DNA from: Perkinsus marinus ATCC 50983
Lineage: Eukaryota; Perkinsozoa; Perkinsida; Perkinsidae
DNA: 64,000 bases
Direction: 5' to 3'
NCBI RefSeq assembly: GCF_000006405.1
Contig: NW_003202922.1
Location: forward strand, 557,221-621,220
Positions within the stretch are counted from its first letter, which is position 1. Each line of letters opens with the position of its first letter. The translations under genes were made by a program, and so were the position numbers. Under the pieces are notes generated by a model. The model saw nothing but the letters and a program-made list of their open reading frames with translations, did not search any database and was not told the DNA's origin. Below are positions 24,201-34,276 of the stretch, piece after piece.

Positions 24201-27200
24201 ATTCGGTATGTGCTATGCCTCCATGGTAGTAACCAGATACTCTCCATAGGTCCTATGTCGTAGATGGTGCTACATGTAAGCAGGCTAGGGCTGCCGTCTC
24301 ACAGGGCCTCCAACATTATAGCTGCTCGCTTGCTGATACCACCGTCCATTGTAAGATGATGATCGACCATATGCCCACGTCCGACCTCCTTGCCATAGTC
24401 ATACAGGTGAGTATTGGTCATAGTGTGGTATAGTGTACCACACTCTATAGGTCGAGACGATCGATGGTAGCCCTCCAGTGACGGCTTGTAGAGACATCGC
24501 ACCATCACCACCCAAGATCACATCCTATGCTTTCTCCATGGACTCCCTAAGATGTTCAGCAGAGTTATCTAGTGGTAGCGATCCTCCTTGTGTATGGTAC
24601 TTGATTGAGGAGTACATCAGAGTTCACCGTCCTGTCCCCAGTCGAGGTGGCCATGTCGTGCGCCAATCCGTATAAGGGTGCTCAAGAGCCCACCTTTATA
24701 TGGTAGGATAGTCGTCAACATCGATGCGACTGTATATACCCTCTTTAGGATAACCTGGCCCGGTGGTCATACAGGTGTAGTGACTGTAGATACAGAACAA
24801 GATACGATCAATGAGGTCATTCATATAGAGGACCTATCGATCTTGGGTGGAGAACGTGGCAGTATCATCTTGATAATGTTTTGAATATTTTAGGTGACTC
24901 AGTAACACTATCAGCCTACCTCTGGCAATCAATTACTGAGGTGCCCTTCAGTCTAGTCAACAGTTCCATACATGATGAGAGTGCAACCTTACCGGACTGG
25001 AGCGGCCCTAGGTCATCATGTCGCCCCCCCTACATTGATCAGATAGCTTGCACTAGGTATACTAGTGGCGAGGCCATTTTGGATATCAAAGATTATCTGG
25101 CCCGTCCTCATCGGGCCTATGCTGATTCCTTCGACATCTATAGTGATAAAGAGGATTACTCTCCTGGGGATGAAGTATTACACCATCACGTCGTGTAACA
25201 GCCTACCGTTCTCTGATGCAGGTTATGATATCAGTTAGAGGGGGTGTGCCAAATGGCTCGGTCCTCATAGCAGTGGTAGATGAAGGTGTGATCGATCTGA
25301 AGCCCTTACCGACTCCTACCACAGTAGAGGATATCCTAGGTAGTGTGGAGAGTCGTGGCCAGTGGTTGGTTCGGTAATCACCAACAGGTATGATTGGGAG
25401 CGCATCGACAAGCCTCGTCGATTCTCATGCCTTTATAACATCATCTAAGATGCTGTGGGAGAATGCCCAACATGTATGGGATATTGCTGATGAGGACCCA
25501 TGGTTTGCGGTAAGGAGAGGAGGAGTTACATCAACTAAGTCACTGATAGGTCAACTTCGATCCCTACTGGCTAGATGATGAGTACCTATCCTATCTCAAT
25601 ACTCCTGCATTTGAACAACCTTTAGGACCAGGCAATTATATGAGGTGATTCTTCTGATCTCATCGTGACCAGAACCATCTCCGATCCCCAGCTATACCAC
25701 GCATACTCGCCGACATGACTCTAGTCCAAGATGCCCTTATGTGGAGAAGAGTATTGACGGTGGCGATGAGGTGTATGCCATCGAGCACATGAATGGTGAG
25801 CATAGCCATAGCAGGAGTCTGGTTCAGTTTCTCATCGGACGGTGGTACTGATTTAGCACCAACCCCTGCCGAGGGTAGCACACCTGATCGAGAAGCTGAT
25901 GCTGCTGCTGCTCCTATGGAAGGTCCCCGAGAGGGCAGTAGGGATCAACGGCATTCACCTACTTTTGATGTTGCTCATTATAGCTACGGACCCACCTAGA
26001 ACTGTGTACTTCAATTTTGTGGATCTTACCTCAACTGGGGAGGCTACTGTAACCTTCATGCTTGGTCAAGATAGGAAGAGGTGCCCTCAGTGGTATACAT
26101 GGACCCTACTGTATCTTCACAAACAGATACAAGATGAGTGCTTACATGATGGGTTATGAATCATCGTCTGAAGGGTCCATGAGCATAGCTCAGTTGGCTG
26201 ATGCAAGCACCTCCATAAGAGTATCCTCTCCTATTTATATGGAGCCCTATGTACCTCGATCTTTACGGTAAGTGATGCCCTCCCTTTCTTCATTACTCCT
26301 TCTAGCAGGATCACTGATGAGCCAGTCATGGGTGTTGCCGTGATAGCCACCAACCATACTACTCAGCAGCTAGCCGGATTGAATCTAACGGTAGGAGGGG
26401 CTGATGATGGATTGGTGGTGTCGTGTTGACAATATATCAGGTGGTGGTCACCAATATGTCCGATGGTATCTTCTCCCCCATGGAAGCATTACAGAGCACT
26501 CATCTACTCACCATACCAGGCAATGCTGGTGTATTGTACGCTCTATTCAAGATGCCAGTAGTAGCCACTATACACGATGATGATACTAGGAGCAATAGAG
26601 GCTGGGTAGGTGGTAGTAGAGATAGTAGTGGTGGTGTGGTCAGTTGTAGTGGGCTAGATACACTATACACTGTATGATGCTACCAGATCTGTTGTTGACG
26701 AGATGATAGTATGGGTACTGATAGGTCCGCATAGCCATCCGATCGTTATAGGGACTAGTCGGTCTATAGCGGCTCCGGGAGTGGTAATAGATCATCACAC
26801 TCTAACTATGCTAGTGTACCTCGTAGTGGGAGGAGTATATTGAGCTACCTGACTTCATACCATCATCATCCCAAGTGCGGCTATCAGCGGAGTCATCCTT
26901 CTACCCAAAGGATCGTCGATCACTGTCATCGTACTGCGTTCACCCCATACAACATGTTCACCGAGGAGATGGGAGATGTACGTACAGACATCCTCATCGC
27001 TACTCTATATTGCCTAAGTAATGGTTCGGTATCATGTACCTTACTGAGTCGTAGTGGCGGCGCGGTAGGTGCTGTAAGGAGCGATGATATCATCCTAGAC
27101 GATCCCCACCTGCTACTACTACCCGAGGAACTCCTCCATCAGCTCATGCACATGCACACTGTTGATGGTGTACTCAAGTGGAGCAGGAGTATAATACCTT

Positions 27201-29532
27201 CTGCATGCTATCTCCACATCCCTGTACTTATCTTGTTAGACTCCCCCGACCCATCATACGTCAGCATATGGCTCCATTCTCTCGCTATCATTGCCCTCAG
27301 AGGCTCCACTGGAGAACGCTTTGCAGCTGCCCGTGACATGTGGCTCGGGACAGCCATCGGGTATATTAAGGGCATCCTCAACACCTACCCTCATGCCCAT
27401 CCTTACGAAGATGTTGCTAGGCTATATCATGCTACAGGTTGGATGATATTGTTCTTGCTACTGCTGCTCTGACACTGTCCAGTATAGGTTACACTCATCT
27501 TGATGGCCTACCACCTCCATACTCTAGGGTCGATACCTTTATGGAGTTATTAGATCCTAAGGATAGTATGACTGCATGGTTGTTGATGAGAGTAAACATT
27601 GGTAATATATCAAGTGAGGATGCCCAGGCAGTGCTATGGAATAACATACGAGTCAGCAGTGGCGAGACTGCGTACCTACGGTGACTATACTAAATGTAGT
27701 GAGATGAACATCGTAGATACATAGCAAGTCCAGGACTACCATCACCATTATCAGACAATCTACAGGCCCTAGCACTTCATTTGGCTGCACTTAGTGTCCA
27801 ACAACAAGAGCAGCAAGCAAGTATGAATTGTGAGTATCATCATCGTGTGTTCATAGTCGTAAGCTAGGTCCAGAGCTGCTATGGAGAGTTGGAGTATGGC
27901 TAGGCCAGGGAGGTGTAGAGGCTAAATGGGGTATATACAGTATAAGGTAACTACCATACACCAGGAGCATCATCGATATCAATGCTCATGCCCTTATTAG
28001 TTTCTCTACAGAGGCTTTGCTCTTCGCCATAGAGGCCTTTACAGTAGTGGATAGTTCTATGGGTAATACCTCCCCAAGGCTTGAGGTAGGCCTCTTGCCA
28101 GCATACCATGGAGCAGCCTCATGCCCCTCAGATGAGTGTATCCAACGGGGATAATGATATTATCTGGGAGACTTCTCTCACCGAAGGCAATCCAGCCTCA
28201 GCAACGTTGTGGTTGTTGCCCCATGCCGGTAGCAGTGCTGCTGCAGAGCCCAATAGTACCGCTTATGGAGGCCCTCTGAAGTGTTACTGTGGCGATGCAG
28301 CCTACGTCTGGTACTACTGACATCAGGTGGAACGTAACCGGTAATGGAACTGCCTTCACATTCCTTACCGCCAACATACTCCCAAAGCATCCATTTACGT
28401 GGCCAATAGATAGAGGCTTCACTGTCCGCAAGTTCATCCAAGTGGGGCTAGACACATCACCCGATGCTAGCTAACTGGTCCTCTCAGCTATTCGACATGT
28501 CCACGGGGCAGTGTAAGGGTGACATGCTCACCTCAGCGGTGACGGGGCAATTAGTATGTGTCACCATTAACATCGTATCACGCGATGATGTGCGGTCGCT
28601 CATAGTGGAGGTATACCAATTGTATCAGATAGGCTATAAGCGGATCTTAGGACAAGGCATCGAGTGGCCTCGAACCTCAGGATGACAATCTCAACTCTAT
28701 TGACTATCAGACTGATCCGTCATCAGGGCCAGGTCTGGCTGACTACGGTAAGCCCAGACACCATGCTGCAGCGCCGCTTCCACGACGGGTGCCAGATGGT
28801 CCTAGCAAGGCAGAGGCCCTGATATCTTCGACACGGCCGGAATCACCGTGTGCCGCATCACATTGGTGGTTACCATGCAGGAGAGTAACGAGGAGGACAG
28901 GCAAAGATACAGTGGTATGGGAAGTAGACGGGATATCTGCACACGAAGATCTCACATTGAGGTATCAGCATTGCCTATTAGAGCTCGGTGTATGTCTCCA
29001 TGATCAGCTACTTGGCGGCTGCCAATGTCCCAGGGGACTATGCACTACCTCAGACCAAGTGTTATGATGTAACCAATCCAACCTACATGGGTATGTCTGG
29101 ATATTCTAGGTGTGCTACTATGCTATACTATGCTCATGCTGTAACTACTAAACAGGTTCGCTATCACAGTGCCCGGCGTGATCTCGATTCCACCATCCAC
29201 GACTTTGGAGGAAGCCCGTAGAGCCCTCCTAGGAGATGATGGACGGGACTGTGTTGAGACGAGACCACTAGACTCGAGCTGGTGAGGAACCTCTTGTGGT
29301 GGTAGGATATTCCCCATATGCCGCCTTTCATAGGTGTGACCTATCTACTGGGAATTGGATGTGTGGTACAGGTAGGTGTACAGATGATATTGCCACTGTA
29401 CAGAGATCTTCTGACGATTGTAATGGTCTGACCTCCTGTTACGGACCTTTGCGCCGTGCCACATCTGTTGCACATGGTGCATATTGGATGGGTCACCTCC
29501 TTCTGTCAATAGTACCGATTATTTGGCTGTAG
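21207..29532 (+). CDS. Secreted alpha-2-macroglobulin family protein, probably surface-anchored
   Basis: This is a giant gene of roughly 2,300-2,400 residues and more than 25 exons. The ATG is at 21207, with a signal peptide (MIWLSLVMLSMVVGYTIGQ). The layout matches the bacterial-type/TEP alpha-macroglobulin plan. It has an N-terminal macroglobulin domain (IQVIFSESVIKFG, GRWRWVTTSILRF). The largest exon, about 21932-23956, carries several macroglobulin domains (DRGLYAPGGVLMMAGW). A bait-region domain holds DKEDYSPGDEVMISVRGG and LIAVVDEGVIDLKPLPTP near 25261. Next are a conserved strand (VYFNFVDLTSTGEATVTF) and a helical thioester-type domain (26.9-28.1 kb; GVLKW, LLWRVGVWLGQGGVEAKWGI, STEALLFAIEAFTVV). 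The receptor-binding domain has QLVCVTINIVSRDD, ANVPGDYALPQTKCYD and NPTYMGMSG. I find no GCxEQ thioester motif. A Cys-rich tail ends in a hydrophobic segment (HLLLSIVPIIWL) that looks like a GPI signal. Many N-glycosylation sequons are present. Such proteins trap proteases. Exon edges between 25.3 and 26.9 kb are approximate. Confidence 0.85.
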
Positions 29533-30162
29533 CAAAATAGATTATATATACCGTAATGCTATCATGATGAAGATGTTGTGAAGTTGTGTATGCTCATGCG
29601 CCGTATCACGATAACATCTATGTTGTTGAGCAAGCCAGTTGGATTTCGGATAGACAGAGCAAACGTCGCAATCTTACAAGTCAATAACGACAATATCAAA
29701 TTCCAGCCAAAGTGCCCGGCCACGATTATCTGTTCGAATATTTCTTGAACGTTCGTTTGCTCGGGAAATGACATCTATCTCAACTGGTTGTTTGTATGCA
29801 TGGATGCATAGTCTCCAACCCGGACCGGGCTTTGGTGGAGTGGTATACTTGAACCCAGGCTGATTCGTAAGATGATGGACAAGATGGAACTCTGACTAGC
29901 GATCAGCTTGTGCAAGGACTCAAGTTCGGTTTCATACACTCTCTTGAAGCTTCATACTATGATAAATTAGGATAGGAGTTTTGCCCACCATTCAACTGAT
30001 GATAAGACCCACACCTGTATGTTATACGCATAAAGAACCTTGTCAACACTCATCACTCAAGAGTATATAAGTTAAGGAAATAAGTGATTTATAGCTGTCC
30101 GGTATGGAGTCCACAAATACGACGAGTACACTTGCATGTATGAGCTAATATTAATTATCCGA
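29533..30162. other. Intergenic stretch with one weak SKP1-like open frame
   Basis: About 630 nt separate the alpha-macroglobulin stop from the stop of the next minus-strand gene, so this is a convergent 3' region. A minus-strand frame at 29562-29774 reads MSFPEQTNVQEIFEQIIVAG and later LILSLLTCKIATFA. This recalls the SKP1 segment [13 protein letters not shown]...LLDLTC but only loosely. Nothing else coding is evident. Confidence 0.35.
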
Positions 30163-31501
30163 TTATGCAGCCTGATCCTCAGAGAGCCTTGAACGCTTGC
30201 CAGAACCTGAGAGTCTTGCCGACCTTCGTCTCTTGAATGTAGGAGGGGACTTCATTTTGTTGGATGCCGTCTACAGCAGTGGACGAGCGTAGACCCATGA
30301 AAGTCTACAAGACATTTACGGGAGGCGCTGGTGTTCCAACTAAAGAGGCCGCGAGCTCCCCTTCCTCCTCCGATTGAAGTGGTGATGTTGCTGGTTCACT
30401 GACGAGCTCCACCTAACATACCCTCTACATCGTGTGCCACACCTAATACATACCCCATCGATGACGTCCTGATTGATGGCAGAGGGAGAGGCCACTTCAC
30501 ATCCCTCATCTGACTGTGATATACCAATACCTGATTCGGTTATCCAATACAATAGAAGCTACGCATTATGATGATGGAATAGACTTACTTCTCCGCCTGG
30601 CAGTCCGAGCCACTGCTTCACTGGTCTTTCGAACAGCAGCACTTGGATGAGCCGTCGCGGAATACCTTAATAAGCCGTCGGCGAATATTGATCCATTAAA
30701 GCATTACCTTGAAAAGTGTCGTCTGGTTGGAGGGAGCGTCAATTGGCTTAGGAGCCCGTCGGCCGCTGCCGTCAGAGTTGTGGTCTCATGTGGTGATCGC
30801 CCCTGTGATGAACCAGCCCTACCGTAACCGCTACATCGTAACTGTTACCTGATTCGAATCCTCTACCGGCCTTCTGGCCTCAGACACTGGCGTCATCCGA
30901 TTGAGTGTGTCATCAAAGCGAGAGGCCAAATCAGCTGGGGACGCTAGTGAGCCAACCCTTACACTCACTAATAGAGGGAAGTATATGAGAAGAATACCAT
31001 ACCAACGTTATTACCATGGTCCTTCTTGGGAGCTAGGCATTCATCTACATGGAAATCGTGCACCCTAGGTGTGGCTAATTCCTACATAAATGCGGTGAAC
31101 AGTACCATTTTCGGATAGATAGTAGATCCCATTACCTGGCCCATTATGCATTCAGACAGTCTTCTACTTCTACCAATAGATGATATACCTAACCAGAGAT
31201 ATTCCTTCTCATGACGACAAAGATACCGTATAACCTGTCTGAATTTCGAAGCTCTTGTCCGTGTATCGTTTCACTGGTATATTAGATAATCGATTCTTGC
31301 TATTGGCAGCAGAAGCAGCTGAATATCTGAACCGTTGAGTGAGCAGACCATCTAGAGGCTAGATGACCTCATAAACCTGCGGGTGGGCATAAGAGGACGA
31401 GTGACGCCGGAGCTGCTGTTGCTGCTGTTGGCGGTGTTAGCAGTGAGAGATGTACTCGTCCCTATCACGGCTGCTTCACCCGATGCTTCATCACTGATCA
31501 T
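30163..31501 (-). CDS. Hypothetical disordered basic protein, possibly nuclear
   Basis: About nine small exons join on the minus strand with introns of 30-57 nt. The proposed start at 31499-31501 reads MISDEASGEAAVIGTST and the stop is TAA at 30163-30165. Recognisable stretches are RFRYSAASAANSKNRLSNIP, KRYTDKSFEIQTG, SSIGRSRRLSECIMGQ, FDDTLNRMTPVSEARRPVED, LLSQLTLPPTRRHFSRYSAT and the end KMKSPPTFKRRRSARLSG followed by SGKRSRLSEDQAA. The protein is rich in Ser, Arg and Pro, carries several SP/TP sites and has a bipartite-like basic C-terminus. A nuclear or chromatin-associated role is plausible, but no domain is recognised. The start codon overlaps the end of the next upstream gene by 11 nt, so the N-terminus is uncertain. 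Confidence 0.55.
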
Positions 31502-32097
31502 ACTTCAATTGGTGGATCACAGGGCTATATCCATCGTGCCACATAGACTTAACACTACGATACTGTAAGACAGGAAAGTAGATATAGACATTAGACGAGG
31601 GTATGCCGGCAATAGCGACAAGATAAAATATGACAGTGAGCTGAGAGCATGCTGATGGAGCCGTATCTACTGCTCATCCAACCGGCAATACAAGGCAGCT
31701 AGTTGATATTACCTCATAAGGCGTATTACTTTCAATCGTCCGAAGTACACTAGTATCAGCGACCTTATCAATTGGGATCAGCTGTACTCCTTCACACTGT
31801 CCTTCCATGGCAGGATACCCCTGATTGAGGAACCATCTACTACAGTATACAGCCGTATTAATATAGTAATAACTCTAGCCTCTCGTAGACCTCCCTTACC
31901 ATAACCCCACCATACATGACGATTACGTAAGGTATCTATATCCACACTCATCACCAAATAACTATGTGTAGAGGACCACCTCCAAAAGGATGAGTAGCAG
32001 CACATCCTGGTTCATGAGGGTTTACTGCACATAACTTATTGTGTATCATAGTATCGATAGCCTGCGATATACCATTCATAGATGGTGTTGTCGGCAT
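31491..32097 (-). CDS. Hypothetical protein
   Basis: The ATG at 32095-32097 starts MPTTPSMNGISQAIDTMIHN and continues to CAATHPFGGGPLHIVIW at a donor. A middle exon reads NTAVYCSRWFLNQGYPAMEG and LIPIDKVADTSVLRTIES. A third block has ACSQLTVIFYLVAIAG and IPSSNVYIYFPVLQ. The last ends SMWHDGYSPVIHQLKYDQ before a TGA at 31491-31493. Length is roughly 150 residues, with one moderately hydrophobic segment. The phase at two junctions is not certain. I do not recognise it. It is the upstream neighbour of the gene at 30163-31501, which begins inside its last codons on the same strand. Confidence 0.45.
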
Positions 32098-32241
32098 AAC
32101 GTGTGTCATAATGTAAATGGACTACCATCAGGCTCGTGGCTAATAGGTGGAGGATCTTGCGTTCTTGGGCGACGGCGGAGCGATGCTTCGACGTAACTCT
32201 AGATGTTAGGGTGATGTTATCAGTGTCGCCCCCCTATCACC

Positions 32242-33138
32242 ATGGCATCTTCCACTGAGATGATCCACCTTCGCTCATCTCAAGGAGAGGTCTTCGAGGT
32301 TGAGGTAGTAATACTGTCAACACTACCCCTTACTTAATACTGTCGAGATATAGCTTGTCACCCGCTGTTTTATATTATTGGAGTTAACATTAATCTTTTC
32401 AGTCGGCAGTAGCATGTATGTCGAATTTAATCCAGAATATGGTAGAGGATGGCGGTGTAGATGAGGAGATACCCTTACCTAATGTTAAGACTGCTATATT
32501 GGCTAAGGTAATTGTTGAGAATAACCCCACGTATCACCGTTTCTATAGTCTGACGTACAACCATTACAGGTAATTGAGTATTGCAAGCATCATAAGGAGA
32601 ACCCCCCTGATGAGATAACTAAACCGTTAAAGTCAACGAGTCTTGCGGAATGTGGGGTCAGTGATTGGGACTGTGAATTTGTGAACATCGAACAGGTAGG
32701 GCTGCTGCATAGCCTTGACGACCCTATCTCCACACTCTTGCTGTGCTCATTGGTCCTAGTGGTACTTACCATACTATCCCCTGTTAGGAGATCCTTTTCG
32801 AGTTAATTCTAGCTGCGAACTATTTGGACATCAAGCCTCTGTTGGACCTAACATGTGCTAAGGTAATTCGTACTCATGCTGTCATGTCATGTACTATCGT
32901 GGGAGCATCGTATGTAGGTTGCATCGATGATAAAGGGCAAGACACCAGAGGAAATTCGCCAACAATTCAATATCGTCAACGACTTTACTCCGGAAGAGGA
33001 GGCTGAGGTAAATCTTAGTGGAGTGTTCGATTCCGTTTTATCATAGTCTGTTGTTCGGTGCGTACTCCTCTTGGATGACGTGACTACTTGTCGCATGTTC
33101 AGGTTCGAGAAGAAAATAAGTGGTGTGAGGACGCGTGA
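32242..33138 (+). CDS. SKP1: SKP1, copy 1 (SCF ubiquitin ligase adaptor)
   Basis: SKP1 links cullin-1 to F-box proteins in SCF ligases. Six exons run from the ATG at 32242 ([20 protein letters not shown]) to the TGA at 33136-33138. Conserved blocks are [80 protein letters not shown] and the end [10 protein letters not shown]. Length is about 165 residues, as expected for the family. All splice sites are GT...AG with introns of about 55-98 nt. The stretch between the BTB strand and helix ([19 protein letters not shown]) is slightly shorter than in animals and plants. A second complete SKP1 with the same intron positions lies about 140 nt downstream. An F-box/LRR gene is also in the window. Confidence 0.95.
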
Positions 33139-33278
33139 TATCATTACCTGCACCTGCTTGGATCACGACGTGATTAGAATATCACATATACTCAACATTT
33201 CGTTATCCCGGGTGTCTCGTTTAGTATCAGTAGTTATAGGCTTGTTCAAGTACAGTTGTACATTTTGTATTGTGGTGT

Positions 33279-34079
33279 ATGAATACTGTGGGAAGCACTA
33301 TTGACGGGGAAACAGTGAAGTTGAGATCCTCTCAAGGCGAGGTCTTTGATGTTCCGGTAATATTATATAGCATCATATGGATGTCGGGTATTATGTAGGG
33401 TGTGATGTCAGACCAATGTCGCATGTATGTCGAATCTAATCCAGAATATGGTAGAGGATGGCGGTGTAGATGAGGAGATACCCTTACCTAATGTTAAGAC
33501 TGCTATATTGGCTAAGGTAATACTCCCTTTGGTAACGGGGAAGAGAAGGCTTATTGTTATGTGGGAGGAGCCGCCTTCTAGATGCTATTGCTATAATGTA
33601 GGTGATCGAGTATTGCAAGCACCATGAGAGCAATCCACCCGACGAGATAAGCAAACCATTGAAGTCTACTAACTTGGCAGAATGTGGTGTCAGTGATTGG
33701 GACTGTGATTATGTCAACATCGAGCAGGTAGTATTGTGGAGGATACAGCGTTCAGTATTAGTAATATTCAATAACGATATCATTGTAGGAGATGCTGTTC
33801 GAGCTCATCCTGGCTGCCAACTATATGGACATCAAGCCTCTACTCGATCTAACGTGTGCTAAGGTAGTACCATTTCATCCTATAGTCAGTCTATAGTCGT
33901 TGTCGAGGTTGCATCGATGATCAAGGGGAAGACTACCGAGGAGATTCGTCAGCAGTTTAACATCGTTAACGACTTTACGCCCGAGGAAGAAGCACACGTA
34001 GTACTGGTTGCTAGTTGGGGTGAACGATTTATTTCCACTTCAGTTACGTGAGGAGAATAAATGGTGCGAAGATGCATAG
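33279..34079 (+). CDS. SKP1: SKP1, copy 2 (tandem duplicate)
   Basis: This is a complete SKP1 with six exons: 33279-33356, 33412-33516, 33602-33727, 33789-33863, 33908-33997 and 34044-34079. It starts [20 protein letters not shown], with an N-terminus different from copy 1, and ends [11 protein letters not shown]. The core is the same ([60 protein letters not shown]). Intron positions match copy 1 but intron sequences are unrelated. Exon 2 is nearly identical to copy 1, while the later exons carry many silent differences. Both copies look intact, so they may supply different SCF complexes or stages. Confidence 0.95.
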
Positions 34080-34276
34080 GGACGATCTTAGTGACAGTTT
34101 TCCAGTGTGCACAAAGCTCTATGGATGTTACTTGTAAATGCCAGTGGATGGGTTAAATGAGAATATTCTACTTGACGTTGATTGTTCTGACTGATAACGC
34201 AATATCATCAATAGCTGAACAGTAGATATGTATGAGACAACGTCAGTAGCCACTTGGACTAGTTGGTAGATTAAGT

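Noticed and set aside
21207-29532. Horizontal transfer of the alpha-macroglobulin gene from bacteria
   Set aside because: The domain plan is bacterial-like, but the gene has more than 25 native-style introns and base usage like its neighbours. Without a tree I cannot separate ancient transfer from vertical descent.
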